From assembly GCA_023150915.1 (NCBI GenBank), contig JAKLKA010000020.1, positions 1-64,000 of the forward strand: a stretch of DNA of 64,000 bases. The letters run 5' to 3'. Made by a program: the position numbers and the translations under genes. Below the pieces are notes generated by a model. It did not search any database, was not told the origin of the DNA, and saw nothing but the letters and a program-made list of their open reading frames with translations. This document shows, one piece after another, positions 17,330 to 29,884 of this stretch (its first letter is position 1; every line of letters starts with the position of its first letter). This DNA is from Polyangiaceae bacterium (GTDB lineage Bacteria > Myxococcota_A > Polyangia > Polyangiales > Polyangiaceae).

Positions 17330-18517
17330 ATGGCGCTTCGCCCGAACCCCCTGCTCGACGCAGTCGTCCCCCCGCCGATCCCGGAGGCGCAGCGCTGGGT
17401 CGAAGGCCGCTCGTTCCCTTCCGAGTTGCCACGACTGGACCTCGCACAGGCTGTGCCCAGCGAGCCGCCGCCTCCGGCGATGACCGACTTTCTGGCGGCG
17501 CGGTTGAGCGACCCCGCGACGGCGCGGTATTCGGCGATCTCCGGGATCCCTGAGCTGCGACGCGCGCTCGCACGCGACATCTCGGCGCGGTACTCAGGGA
17601 ACGTCTCAGCCGAACAGGTACTGATCTCGGCGGGATGCAATCAAGCGTTCTGCCTCGCCACGATGTCGCTCGCGAGCGCCGGTGACGAGATCCTCTTGCC
17701 GGTGCCGTACTACTTCAATCACCAGATGTGGCTCGACATGCTCGGCATCCGGTCCACGCACCTACCGTTCCGTGCCGATCGTGGAGGTGTACCGGATCCA
17801 GCTGACGCCAGGTCGCGGATCGGTCCCCGTACCAGAGCAATCGTCCTGGTTAGCCCGAACAACCCAACGGGAGCAATCTACCCTCCGGAGATTCTCCGCG
17901 AGTTCATGGCCCTCGCCCGCTCGGAGGGGATCGCGCTGATCCTGGACGAGACCTATCGGGACTTCACACCGCGTGATGCGCCGCCACACGGGCTGTTTGC
18001 CGACGCGGACTGGGAAGAGACCCTCGTCCACCTCTACAGCTTCTCCAAGGCCTTCGCGATCACCGGGTATCGTGTCGGCGCGGTCGTCGCGGCGGCGTCC
18101 TTCATCGCGCAGGTCGAGAAGGCGATGGATACGATCGCCATCTGCGCTCCCCGCATCGGGCAGGAAGCGGCACTCTTCGGTCTCGGGTCACTTCAGGAGT
18201 GGCGAGCGCTGAGCGCGGACAAGCTGAACCAGCGTCTCTCGGCCCTGCGGCATGCGCTCGGGTCGGTGAGCGGGTACGAGCTGGTCAGTGCAGGCGCGTA
18301 CTTCGCGTACCTGAAGCATCCATTCCGCAACCGCGACGGCACGGCTGTGGCGAAATGGCTCGCGACCGAGCAGAACATGCTCTGCCTGCCGGGGAGTATG
18401 TTCGGACCGGGACAGGAAGCCTACCTGCGGCTGGCGTTCGCGAACGTGGACGTCGAGGCCATGCCTCGGGTCGCAGAGCGGCTGACGCGCAGTCTGCGAG
18501 GTATCGGCCTCGATTGA
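17330..18517 (+). CDS. Pyridoxal phosphate-dependent aminotransferase, class I/II
   Basis: YSAISGIPELRRALARDI; VLVSPNNPTGAIYPPE; LILDETYRDF; LYSFSKAFAITGYRVGAVVA (PLP Lys). Confidence 0.92.
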   Translation: MALRPNPLLDAVVPPPIPEAQRWVEGRSFPSELPRLDLAQAVPSEPPPPAMTDFLAARLSDPATARYSAISGIPELRRALARDISARYSGNVSAEQVLISAGCNQAFCLATMSLASAGDEILLPVPYYFNHQMWLDMLGIRSTHLPFRADRGGVPDPADARSRIGPRTRAIVLVSPNNPTGAIYPPEILREFMALARSEGIALILDETYRDFTPRDAPPHGLFADADWEETLVHLYSFSKAFAITGYRVGAVVAAASFIAQVEKAMDTIAICAPRIGQEAALFGLGSLQEWRALSADKLNQRLSALRHALGSVSGYELVSAGAYFAYLKHPFRNRDGTAVAKWLATEQNMLCLPGSMFGPGQEAYLRLAFANVDVEAMPRVAERLTRSLRGIGLD

Positions 18518-18579
18518 ACTCGACAGTGCCTCACGACACCGAAGCGGTTCGCTTCGCAGGCTTGACGAGGTGGTGAGCG

Positions 18580-20727
18580 ATGCAACAGGTATTCATCAAA
18601 CGTGGCAGGGCAGTCGTTGAGCAGGTTCCGTCGCCGACCCTCGAGCCGGGCACAGTGCTGGTGCGGGTCAGTCACTCGTGCATCTCGAGCGGGACGGAGC
18701 TGAGCGGCGTTCGGAACAGCGGTGAGCCGCTCTGGAAACGTGCGCTCAAGCACCCGGAGGAGGTGCAGAAGGTCGTCACGATGGCGGCGGGTCAGGGCAT
18801 TGGCAGCACCGTGAGCGTGGTCCGTGGGCGGCTCGCCGAGGGCCTGGTGGTGGGCTATTCCGCCGCTGGCGTCGTCGAGGCCGTGAGCACGGATGTCGAC
18901 GAATTCGGTCCGGGAGACCGGGTGGCCTGCGCTGGCACCGGCCATGCGAGTCACGCGCAGATGATCCGGGTGCCAAGGAATCTCATCGCTCGCATACCGG
19001 ACGGCGTCTCGTTTGCGCACGCAAGCACCGTGGCGCTGGGCGCGATAGCTCTGCAAGGTGTCAGGCGCGCGAATCCTACCCTAGGCGAGACCTTCGTGGT
19101 CGTCGGCCTGGGTGCCTTGGGACAAATCGCCACGCAGCTCCTCAAGGCGAACGGCTGCCGCGTCATCGGAACCGACATAAATCCGGATCGGATTGCTTTG
19201 GGGCGCGCAGCGGGGCTCGATGTGGGGCTGGATCCGTCGGACGGGGATGCGCACCTGAAGGTGCTGCGCGTCACTCGCGATCTGGGTGCTGACGGTGTCA
19301 TCATCACCGCGTCGGGCGCAGGGGACGAGATCGTGTCGAGCGCCTTCCGCATGTGCCGTCGCCGCGGACGTGTGGTTCTGGTTGGAGACGTTGGCCTCGC
19401 ACTCAAGCGGCAAGACATCTACGAGAAGGAGCTGGACTTCCTGGTGTCTACATCCTACGGGCCCGGGCGCTACGACGCCGACTTCGAGGCACGTGGGCTC
19501 AAGTACCCCGTCGCCTACGTTCGCTGGACCGAGACCGAGAACATGGCCGCGTTCCTCGATCTGGTTTCGGCGGGCCGCGTGAGCTTGACCTCACTGATCG
19601 GCGGCGAGTTCCCCGTGGAGGAAGCGCAGGCGGCGTATACGGCCCTCGAAACCACGGAGCGCCCGCCGATTCTAGCGCTCCTGAAGTACGCCTCCCCACA
19701 GGAGACTGCCTTTCCTGCACGTGCCACTCCGGCAACACCGACGCGCGCGTCGCCCAAGGATCGCATCGGAGTTGCGGTAGTGGGCCCAGGTGGCTTCGCG
19801 AAGGCGGTGCACCTTCCGAACCTGACGTCGCTGAAGGACTGCTTCGACATCCGCGCCGTCGTGAGTCACAGCCCACCCAGGGCGTCTCAGGTTTCGCGGC
19901 AGTTTGGCGGCTACCCTGCGACCGATTTCGACGCGGTGTTGGAGGACCCTGGCGTCGACGCCCTGGTGGTGTGCACCAGGCACGATCTGCACGCATCGAT
20001 GGCCCTGCGGGGGCTGCGGGCGGGCAAGCACGTGCTGCTCGAGAAGCCGCTCGCACTGACGCGCGCGGAGCTTGCCGAGGTCGAGGCGTTCTACGCCGAA
20101 TCAGCACCTTCGGCGAAACCCGTTCTCCTCACGGGTTTCAATCGGCGATTCTCCCCATACGCGCAGCGCGCCCGTGCCCTCGTCTCGAGTCGCACTTCGC
20201 CGATGGTCATCACTTACCGAATGAATGCGGGGCATATTCCGCCCGAGCACTGGGTGCACGGCCTGGAGGGCGGGGGGCGAAATCTGGGTGAAGCGTGTCA
20301 CATCTACGACCTCTTCACCTACCTCACGGATGCCAGAGTCACATCGGTAGCCGTCCAGTCCATCCCGCCGCCGTCCGGACACCGTGCACGCACCGACAAC
20401 TTCATGGCGAGCCTTCGCTTCGAGGATGGATCGATTGCGTGCCTGACCTATACGTCGCTGGGGCACCGTGCGTACCCCAAGGAACACTTGGAAGTGTTCG
20501 TTGATGGACGGGTCCTGGTCATCGACGACTACCTTGAGCTTTCCGGCGAGGGTTTCAAAGACGCGCGAATGAAGAACCGCGTGCCTGACAAGGGGCACCT
20601 CGAGGAGTTGAGGCAGTTCGCGAGCGGCCTCCGCTCAGGAATCTGGCCCATACCGCTCTGGCAACAGGTCCAAGCGACGGAAATCGCGCTGGCTGTGCAG
20701 GACGAGCTGTGCGGGCGCGCGCGTTGA
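18580..20727 (+). CDS. Bi-domain oxidoreductase: zinc-type alcohol dehydrogenase fused to Gfo/Idh/MocA oxidoreductase
   Basis: N-terminal VVVGLGALGQIATQLLKANGCRVIGTDINPDR; C-terminal IGVAVVGPGGFAKAVHLPNL...DALVVCTRHDLHASMALRGLRAGKHVLLEKPLAL. Confidence 0.93.
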   Translation: MQQVFIKRGRAVVEQVPSPTLEPGTVLVRVSHSCISSGTELSGVRNSGEPLWKRALKHPEEVQKVVTMAAGQGIGSTVSVVRGRLAEGLVVGYSAAGVVEAVSTDVDEFGPGDRVACAGTGHASHAQMIRVPRNLIARIPDGVSFAHASTVALGAIALQGVRRANPTLGETFVVVGLGALGQIATQLLKANGCRVIGTDINPDRIALGRAAGLDVGLDPSDGDAHLKVLRVTRDLGADGVIITASGAGDEIVSSAFRMCRRRGRVVLVGDVGLALKRQDIYEKELDFLVSTSYGPGRYDADFEARGLKYPVAYVRWTETENMAAFLDLVSAGRVSLTSLIGGEFPVEEAQAAYTALETTERPPILALLKYASPQETAFPARATPATPTRASPKDRIGVAVVGPGGFAKAVHLPNLTSLKDCFDIRAVVSHSPPRASQVSRQFGGYPATDFDAVLEDPGVDALVVCTRHDLHASMALRGLRAGKHVLLEKPLALTRAELAEVEAFYAESAPSAKPVLLTGFNRRFSPYAQRARALVSSRTSPMVITYRMNAGHIPPEHWVHGLEGGGRNLGEACHIYDLFTYLTDARVTSVAVQSIPPPSGHRARTDNFMASLRFEDGSIACLTYTSLGHRAYPKEHLEVFVDGRVLVIDDYLELSGEGFKDARMKNRVPDKGHLEELRQFASGLRSGIWPIPLWQQVQATEIALAVQDELCGRAR

Positions 20728-20742
20728 CTCTAGAACGAACGG

Positions 20743-22788
20743 ATGAACGTCTTCGGTCTGCTGAGGCGCGCCCGGAACATGCCGATTGACGTCGTGGCGC
20801 GTCGAGCGTGGCGAGAGGCGGGAGCGGAGCTCGATGCGACATTTCGGACGACTTTGCGAACCCACGGCACCACGGCCGCGCTGCTTCGTGCCAGCGGTGC
20901 GACAAGCGTCTCGGCGCTTTGGGAGCGATGCGGGCGCGCCCCCTACCCGGGGCCTGGGTCGGTGGCAGCGGACGAGCTGGATGCGGTCTGCCCAGGCTCC
21001 GTCGAACGGCTCCGCGCTTCGGCGGAGAGGGCGCTGGCTCACGAAGTCGAGCTGCTCGGCGCGCGCGTGTCGCTCGGCGCCGAGGTGGACTGGCATCGCG
21101 ACTACGTGTCTGGGTTTCGCTGGCCGCCGCTGAGCTACCGGCGCTTGGACGTCCATGGCTTCGCCGCGCCGAGCGACGTGAAGTTCCCCTGGGAGGTGTC
21201 CCGCTTCCAGTGGGTGCTCCCACTGGCACAAGTCTATCGGCTAACCGGTGACGAGCGGCTCGCCCAGGAGGCTCGTCGTCTCATCGAGAGCTGGCTGGAT
21301 GCGAACCCCTACGCCACCGGTGTCAACTGGGCATGTGCCATGGACGTTGCTATCCGCCTGGCCGTGTGGACCTGGCTGTTTCGGGCGTTCTGGCAGAGCA
21401 AAGCGTGGGCGGACGCAGCCTTCCAAGAACGTTTCCTGACGTCGGTGTGTGTCCAAGCGAGGTTCGTGGAGCGAAACCTCGAGGAGTCGGACCTAAACAG
21501 CAACCACTACCTTGCGGATGCGGCCGGACTGGTTTTCGCCGGGACGTTCTTTGCCGGTGGTGCCACGCCGAGGCGTTGGAGCGAGCGCGGGTGGCGCATC
21601 CTGATGAAGGAAGCCCCGCTCCAGATACTCCCGGACGGCGTCGACTACGAGGGCAGCGTCTCGTATCACCGCCTCGTGCTCGAGCTGCTCCTGTTTCCGG
21701 CGTTGTACCGCAAGGCAGTAGGGTTGGATGTGCCCCGGAGCTACTGGGATCGCCTCGTCCGAATGGCCGAGTTCGTTGCGGCCTACTCGGACCCGCTCGG
21801 CGAATGCCCACTCGTCGGCGACGCCGACGACGGGCGCTTCCTCCCGCTCGGTACCCAGACGATCAGAGACCACCGCTACTTGATCGGACTCGTAGGCGTT
21901 GCAGCTGACGACCGATCGCTGCGCGTCGCGAGCTCTGGCCGCGTCGACGAGGTGTACTGGTGGCTGGGCGAGTCCGCGTGTGCAGTGCTCCGGGACGGCG
22001 AGGGCCCTCCGACCAGCGCTGCGGCATTCCGCGACTCCGGGTTCTACGTGATGCGTCACTCCCGCAGCCACGTGTTCATCGACTGTGGCCCCGTCGGCCT
22101 AGCAGGTCGCGGCGGTCATGGGCACAACGACTGCCTGTCGTTCGAAGCGACTCTGGATGGCGTTCGCTTGGTCACAGACTCTGGCACTTTCACCTACACC
22201 CGGGCGCCGTCCGAACGAGACCGCTTTCGATCAACGGAAGCGCACAACACTCCCCGGGTCGACCACCGAGAGCTCAACCGGTTCTTGGGGACGAGGATGC
22301 TGTGGGCGCTGCGATACGATGCACGCCCGGAGGTCCTCGAATGGCGATGCGGCCCGGACCAGACTCGACTTCGAGCCAGGCACTCGGGCTACCAGCGCCT
22401 GCCCGAGCCCGTGATGGTCACGCGGACGGTCGCCCTGGATCAACGCTTCGCAGCCCTGGCTGTCCGCGACGAGATCTCAGGGAGCGGCCGACATCACGTC
22501 GAAGTCCCGCTTCACCTGGCGCCAGGCGTCGAGGTCGTGGGGGTCGAACCCGGACGCATCCGACTCGCGGCGGAGAAGCGTTCCTTTGTCATCCTCTGGT
22601 CGGGTGACCGAGTCTGGCAATGCGCGCTGGCGTCTAGCTTCGTGTCCGCTTCCTACGGCGTGCGGGAGATCCGTCGCTGTGTGAGGTGGTCGGCTGTCAG
22701 CGCGGTTCCCTTGAACCTTTCCTACGTCATGGCACCGGAACTATCCGAGGCTGAGTGCGACTGGCAGAGCTGGCTCGAGGTGGGATAG
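20743..22788 (+). CDS. Heparinase II/III family protein (polysaccharide lyase-like)
   Basis: SNHYLADAAGLVFAG; YEGSVSYHRLVLELLL; GRGGHGHNDCLSFEATLDGVRLVTDSGTFTYT; RSTEAHNTPRVD motifs of the heparinase II/III family. Confidence 0.93.
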   Translation: MNVFGLLRRARNMPIDVVARRAWREAGAELDATFRTTLRTHGTTAALLRASGATSVSALWERCGRAPYPGPGSVAADELDAVCPGSVERLRASAERALAHEVELLGARVSLGAEVDWHRDYVSGFRWPPLSYRRLDVHGFAAPSDVKFPWEVSRFQWVLPLAQVYRLTGDERLAQEARRLIESWLDANPYATGVNWACAMDVAIRLAVWTWLFRAFWQSKAWADAAFQERFLTSVCVQARFVERNLEESDLNSNHYLADAAGLVFAGTFFAGGATPRRWSERGWRILMKEAPLQILPDGVDYEGSVSYHRLVLELLLFPALYRKAVGLDVPRSYWDRLVRMAEFVAAYSDPLGECPLVGDADDGRFLPLGTQTIRDHRYLIGLVGVAADDRSLRVASSGRVDEVYWWLGESACAVLRDGEGPPTSAAAFRDSGFYVMRHSRSHVFIDCGPVGLAGRGGHGHNDCLSFEATLDGVRLVTDSGTFTYTRAPSERDRFRSTEAHNTPRVDHRELNRFLGTRMLWALRYDARPEVLEWRCGPDQTRLRARHSGYQRLPEPVMVTRTVALDQRFAALAVRDEISGSGRHHVEVPLHLAPGVEVVGVEPGRIRLAAEKRSFVILWSGDRVWQCALASSFVSASYGVREIRRCVRWSAVSAVPLNLSYVMAPELSEAECDWQSWLEVG

Positions 22789-22935
22789 GCGCCTGCACCA
22801 CCCCACCGGGTGGTTCTGGTGTCCAGCCTGCGCCCGGGGCTGACAGATTCTTGACGGCACCTGCTTCGGGTTGTCTCGATTCGGACATGCCCTATGCTCG
22901 AGCGTAGGGCCCTCTTTCGCGGGAGACGAGCAGGA

Positions 22936-25023
22936 ATGGAGATGCGGACGCGGCTGCGCCTCGCGGCGGTGTTGTCAGGGTTGGTGGTCGCCCTGGGATA
23001 CGAGGGCTTGCCCGCGGCGAAGTCCAGCGACGAGAAGTGCAAGGTGGGAGGAATCGTCTGTGGCGGCGTCGAGCTCGAGAGCAAGAAGGTGGCCGTCTTC
23101 GCCACCCTCGATGAAGTGGAAGCGTCTCCGAGTCCCGGGGAAGCCAAAGCCATCGTCGTAGCGGAGACCAAGTCGATCTACCTTTTTTCTCCAGGAGACG
23201 TGACACCTCCCGACCACGTCGTGGTGCTCGGGCACAAGGGAGGGCAGCCGGGGCGGTGGATCCACAGCGGTGAGGAGTTGGTGTTGTCGCCTCTCCCGAC
23301 CGGGGACGATGCCGCTCATGTCGCTGCCATCCTGGAAGGAAATGGGGGTCAACGCACGGTGGTGCTTTCCTCGGGCACGTACAACTGGGAGACGCCGTGC
23401 AAGGTGCCCAGCGGCACGCGCCTCCGGGGTGGCGCGGACGTCACCATCAACAGCCGGCTTCCGAACAACGGGGTCTACGTCACGGCGGCGTTCCTCGCGT
23501 TCAACACGGCCGGTGCGAGCGGGCATCCCGAGTCTCCCGTCGCGATCGGCGACACGACCATCAAGACGACCACGGACCTCGGCCCGGTGGGCACGAGGAT
23601 CATCGTGGTGTCACCGAACTTCCACGTCTCGGTCCGTACGATCACCGGCATCACGCAGGCCGGGGGGGCCTACGAGCTGAAGCTAGATCGACCTGTCCTG
23701 GATGCATTCGCCACCACCGACACCATCACCGCGCTCCCGAGCATTCCCCATGACATCGACATCGACGGTCGGGGGATGACGGTTACGGGCACTGGTGTTC
23801 GATTCTTCGAATTCATCATCTCCGAGCGCTGCACGATTCGAAACCTCACCATGCATGTGAAGAGCGGCGTCACCATGGATCTCCTGGCGTCGTTCGACGT
23901 CGGTGGCGTCGAGAATCGCTACGAGAACGTCAACGTGAAAGTCGACCAGGGAGCGAAGGTGCTCGCAGGCCTCGCGGTCGAGTCCACCGAGAGCACCCAG
24001 GTCAAGGACTGCACCGTCACCGGGCCAAGCTCGATGTACTACGGCATCGCGGTGTACGATTCGCACAATACCGAGGTCTCCAACAGCACGTCGATCGGCG
24101 CCGGCACTGCCGCTCTCGAGCTTGACGCCGACGCGAATTCCATCGGCTGCCGCAACACGCGTGTCGTAGGCGGCGTCTATACCGGAGCACTTACGGGTAT
24201 TCGGACTGCCAATGGCACCAGCGGTACGGTGATCCAGGACGTCGATGCGCAGTCGAACGTCAGCACCGGCATTCAGCTGGGTTGCGACGGCGTGCCCTGC
24301 GACGGCGTGAAGCTCGTGAATGTGAATGCGCGCAAGAACGGAGACATTGGAGTCTCGACCTGTTGCACTGGAACGCAAGCGCGGAACATCGACATCTCGA
24401 GCAATGGCAACACGCCGACGACGGGCAGGGGGCTGCTCGTGGCGGCTGGGTTCGATGGCCAGAACATCACGTCGACGGGCGGCAACGGTACCTATGCGGT
24501 CGTGGCCAGCACGTCCGATCGGGTGAGGCTCTCCAATATGGATATCTCGCACTCACAAGTGGCCAATGTGGTGTTGTTGAGCGGCACGGGTGAGTACGAA
24601 ATCCACGACAGCGCCATCGTTGGTGTGCCGGGCGCGAATGGCATCCACACCTTCGCCAAGCTCCTTGTCAGTGGGACCAAGATCTCCGGAATGGGCATCG
24701 GACTCGTCGTGACCGCGGGAACGACCCGGCTTGGAGCGGGCAACGATTTCGACGGCTCGACCCTTCCAACGCTCGTGCGCGCGTCGGGTAGAATCAACCA
24801 GGGCACAGCACAGCTGACCTCCTCGGGCGGCGTCTCGAGCGTCACGGTCGCTTGGCCGGATCTGAAGTCGACGGACCGCGTCAACGTCAATATCAAGCAA
24901 GCGGGGGGTAGCCCGGGGAGCTACCAGGTTGCGTATACGCCGGGCACCGGCTTCACGATCACGTCGACCAGCCCGGAGGATACCTCGTTGCTCGACTGGG
25001 ACTTGGGCCGGAACGCGGACTAG
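22936..25023 (+). CDS. Right-handed parallel beta-helix repeat secreted protein
   Basis: Signal-peptide-like N-terminus; repeated short strands (ENVNVKVDQGAKVLAGLAVESTESTQVKDCTVTGPSSMYYGIAVYDSHNTEVSNSTSIG) typical of pectate-lyase-like beta-helices. Confidence 0.82.
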   Translation: MEMRTRLRLAAVLSGLVVALGYEGLPAAKSSDEKCKVGGIVCGGVELESKKVAVFATLDEVEASPSPGEAKAIVVAETKSIYLFSPGDVTPPDHVVVLGHKGGQPGRWIHSGEELVLSPLPTGDDAAHVAAILEGNGGQRTVVLSSGTYNWETPCKVPSGTRLRGGADVTINSRLPNNGVYVTAAFLAFNTAGASGHPESPVAIGDTTIKTTTDLGPVGTRIIVVSPNFHVSVRTITGITQAGGAYELKLDRPVLDAFATTDTITALPSIPHDIDIDGRGMTVTGTGVRFFEFIISERCTIRNLTMHVKSGVTMDLLASFDVGGVENRYENVNVKVDQGAKVLAGLAVESTESTQVKDCTVTGPSSMYYGIAVYDSHNTEVSNSTSIGAGTAALELDADANSIGCRNTRVVGGVYTGALTGIRTANGTSGTVIQDVDAQSNVSTGIQLGCDGVPCDGVKLVNVNARKNGDIGVSTCCTGTQARNIDISSNGNTPTTGRGLLVAAGFDGQNITSTGGNGTYAVVASTSDRVRLSNMDISHSQVANVVLLSGTGEYEIHDSAIVGVPGANGIHTFAKLLVSGTKISGMGIGLVVTAGTTRLGAGNDFDGSTLPTLVRASGRINQGTAQLTSSGGVSSVTVAWPDLKSTDRVNVNIKQAGGSPGSYQVAYTPGTGFTITSTSPEDTSLLDWDLGRNAD

Positions 25024-25072
25024 GGGCTCCCGTCGCATTGACGTGCTCGGAGAGCGCCAGGCCCCGCCGCCT

Positions 25073-26494
25073 TCAGTTGCAGACCCAGGCGCGGCCCAAC
25101 CGTTTAGCCAACGCTCCGCTTCCGCCTGGGGCGCAGCGCGCGGCCACGGCGCAGTCGCTGCAATAGATGAGCATCCCATCGATGGGCGGCGGTAGCTCCG
25201 CGAAACGCACGCCCTTGCCGGCCATGAGGAAGCCCTCCGGACTCGTGAGCCGGACGGACGCCGAGCCGACCGCCAGTCCATGTCCATCAGGCGCAATCAC
25301 GGGCGTGCCGCCTGCGCCGCGCCCGAGGAGAACAACGGCGGCCCCATCGGCGCCTTCGCTCCCGAGCGCCGCGCCCTGCGCGAGGATGACGTTCCCAGAA
25401 ATTCGCAGTGCGCCGGTCCGGTCGACTTGAGCCAGAAAGGTGCTCGACGGCGAGCGATTAACGAAGGGCAGCGTCACCCGGGAAGGAAGCAGTAGGTTCT
25501 GGCCCGACGTATGCCCCGTGTTGGTGATCTCGCCCCAGGCGCCGCCCAGCATGGAAACGTTGCGGCAACGGTTCATCGAGAATCGGCCGCCTCCACCTTG
25601 GGTGACGTAGATGGAGTCGGATTCGTTGCCCGGCGGTCCGTCACAGATCAGGTTTCCTCCAGCGCCGTTCAACAGAACGTTGGTCACGAAGACATTCTGC
25701 GCACCGTTCATCCGGATCCCACTCGGGTCACCTCGGGTTGCGGTGCTCAGGATCCTCCCGTTGGTGATCCAAACGTCTCGTACGCCGTCCCGCCCTATTG
25801 CTCCGGTCGCGTCCAAGTCGATACCGGTGGTCCACGGAGCAGCTCCAGACGCCTCCTCGATCTGGACGTTCTCGACCCGCACCCAGGTGCTTCGAGAGGT
25901 CCCGGTCGTCGCGGTGATGCGGATGGCCGTGCCAACTCCGCGCGCGTCGTCCCCGCGGAGAGTCTGGCGCAGTACGAGGTTTCTAACGCCATACCCCGCG
26001 CCGGGGTTCCCGAGCCCAGAGCCATCGAGCGAGAAAAGCGTTCCTCGAAAGTCGTGGTCGATGACGCAGGGCGCGCCAGAGTTGTTGTTCTGCGCGGGGC
26101 TTGAAAGGCAGGCGAGCGTGACCGCCTCACCCACGTTGACGGTCGACGTGATCCGGCACGACCCGGATCCGGAGGGAAATTGCACCACGCCGACTCCCGA
26201 AGTCACGGCTCGATCGATGGCCCGCCGCACGGCACTCGTGTCATCAGTTGCCCCGTCGCACACCGCGCCGGCCTCGCGGATGTCAACGACAGTGTGCGAC
26301 CGGTACGGCCCCCGTGGTTCCGGGCGAGGCGTGCATCCCACGCCCGCTGCTGAGAGCGCGACCACTCCGAGGAGCCCTGACGCGGATCGCAAGAACGAGC
26401 CCTCTGAGTCGGTCACACGTCTAGCGCGCTCCCTGGGGAACGTTTCGCATCGGGCGCGCCCCGTCCGTGGCAGCCGAGTTGGCTTTCGGTGCAA
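25073..26494 (-). CDS. Secreted pectate lyase superfamily (Pectate_lyase_3/GH28-like) protein
   Basis: SHTVVDIREAGAVCDGATDDTSAVRRAIDRAVTSGVGVVQFPSGSGSCRIT signature; lipobox-like VGCTPRPE. Start uncertain (GTG near 26416 possible). Confidence 0.78.
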   Translation of the reverse strand: MHRKPTRLPRTGRARCETFPRERARRVTDSEGSFLRSASGLLGVVALSAAGVGCTPRPEPRGPYRSHTVVDIREAGAVCDGATDDTSAVRRAIDRAVTSGVGVVQFPSGSGSCRITSTVNVGEAVTLACLSSPAQNNNSGAPCVIDHDFRGTLFSLDGSGLGNPGAGYGVRNLVLRQTLRGDDARGVGTAIRITATTGTSRSTWVRVENVQIEEASGAAPWTTGIDLDATGAIGRDGVRDVWITNGRILSTATRGDPSGIRMNGAQNVFVTNVLLNGAGGNLICDGPPGNESDSIYVTQGGGGRFSMNRCRNVSMLGGAWGEITNTGHTSGQNLLLPSRVTLPFVNRSPSSTFLAQVDRTGALRISGNVILAQGAALGSEGADGAAVVLLGRGAGGTPVIAPDGHGLAVGSASVRLTSPEGFLMAGKGVRFAELPPPIDGMLIYCSDCAVAARCAPGGSGALAKRLGRAWVCN

Positions 26495-27821
26495 ACAGGA
26501 CGAACCACAAACTCAAGAAGAACACCCCACCGTAGCCGAATGACGCGTTGAAGACGCTTGCCTGCCCCAGGTGCATGCAGAATGTGAATGCGTAGATGAT
26601 GGCGAGCAGCCGCGACTCGCCCCGCGGGAGCGCGCGTATCAGTCGATCAAGCTGGGCAAGCGCGACGCCGAGCAGAGTGCAGCCGATCACCCAGCCCGGC
26701 CAACCCCACGCGCAGTAGAAATCGACGATCGCGGCGATGGCAGCCGATCCCTCATTGCTGTGGGTGAAGTACCTGAAAACGACCGCAGTGGTCTCGAACA
26801 AGGGCTCGCCGGTGACCAGTGCGAACATGCGGAGACCCGACAAACCGTAGTGGTCTCCGAGGTCCGGGAAGTAGTGGACGAACATCGGCGCGCCAACCGA
26901 GATGCGCCCGAAAATCTCGCGGAGTGAGACGCGTAGCGGGTCGGTTTGGGCTTCGCCGCCCTTCATCGCGCTCTGCAACAGTGAAATCAAGAACAGGAGC
27001 GCGAGCGAGACGACAACGAACCGCGGAGCCTGGCGGGCCGTGCTCACTGCCGTCTGGTCCGCGTTTCGCGCGCGCTGCGCTGCCAACTCTGTCGCGCCGA
27101 GCGCGATAGCAAATACCATGAGGGGCATTTTCTGGAACGTGAGGAGAAGCATCACAGCGGTAATGCTTGCCAGAAACACGCTGAAGACCTTGAGAACTGG
27201 AGAATGGCTCGAGCGCGAGTGGGCCCAGAGCGTAGTCGAAAGGAATGGCAGGACGTTGTAGACCGTGAGCACGAAGGGGTAGTTGGTCACTGCGGCGTAG
27301 CGGTACTCGTGGACGGCCGCTTTCTCCGCCCCGATGATCGCAGTCTCGATGCCTTGGGCGAAGACGTCGGGGTTCAGCGCAACGTGACCAACCGTGAGGA
27401 GGACCGCAGGGACGGCGACCGCCACTAGGCGTCCCACCCGGAGTTCGCGCGGAGATGCGTAGACGGCGTCCTGGAACCTTGCTAGTGACCCTGCAATACG
27501 GTGACCCAGGAGGGCCAGCAGGAACCCACCAACATAGATCAGAATACTGAGAGAGAGGTCCCGATCCGTGATCTTGCGCCAGTCGATGAACCCGAAGCCG
27601 ACGCGCAAGTCCTCCTCCAACACGACTCCCGCGCGGGCCCAAGGCAGAAGTAGAATGCCAACGAATCCGAACACCAGGTAAGCGATGAAAAGCCCAGAGA
27701 TCGTCGATGTGGAGAAAAGCCGCCGGCGCTCGAGGACGGTCACCAGCGCGAGAACCGCGCTGCCCACCGCGGAGTACCACTGGGGCTCGGTCATGAGATC
27801 CAACCCGGCGGAGCGTGCCAT
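26421..27821 (-). CDS. Oligosaccharide repeat unit polymerase (Wzy-like membrane protein)
   Basis: About ten hydrophobic segments (YSAVGSAVLALVTVLERRRLFSTSTISGLFIAYLVFGFVGILLL...) and position within the EPS locus. Start chosen at internal Met; upstream ORF extension overlaps asnB. Confidence 0.72.
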   Translation of the reverse strand: MARSAGLDLMTEPQWYSAVGSAVLALVTVLERRRLFSTSTISGLFIAYLVFGFVGILLLPWARAGVVLEEDLRVGFGFIDWRKITDRDLSLSILIYVGGFLLALLGHRIAGSLARFQDAVYASPRELRVGRLVAVAVPAVLLTVGHVALNPDVFAQGIETAIIGAEKAAVHEYRYAAVTNYPFVLTVYNVLPFLSTTLWAHSRSSHSPVLKVFSVFLASITAVMLLLTFQKMPLMVFAIALGATELAAQRARNADQTAVSTARQAPRFVVVSLALLFLISLLQSAMKGGEAQTDPLRVSLREIFGRISVGAPMFVHYFPDLGDHYGLSGLRMFALVTGEPLFETTAVVFRYFTHSNEGSAAIAAIVDFYCAWGWPGWVIGCTLLGVALAQLDRLIRALPRGESRLLAIIYAFTFCMHLGQASVFNASFGYGGVFFLSLWFVLFAPKANSAATDGARPMRNVPQGAR

Positions 27822-27924
27822 GGATGAGAAACGCGGGCACCTCAATTGCTCCGGACGTAATGGCTGAATTTCGTCCTGGTGGTGCGCCACTAACCGCTGC
27901 TGCAATCCCTGTCGCAGAGGAAAG

Positions 27925-29820
<1,896 letters not shown>

Positions 29821-29884
29821 TGGGGCCAGCGTGCCCGCGCGGCATGGCGCGTGGGCGAGCGTATCGAGCGACGAGGAGCGCCAG

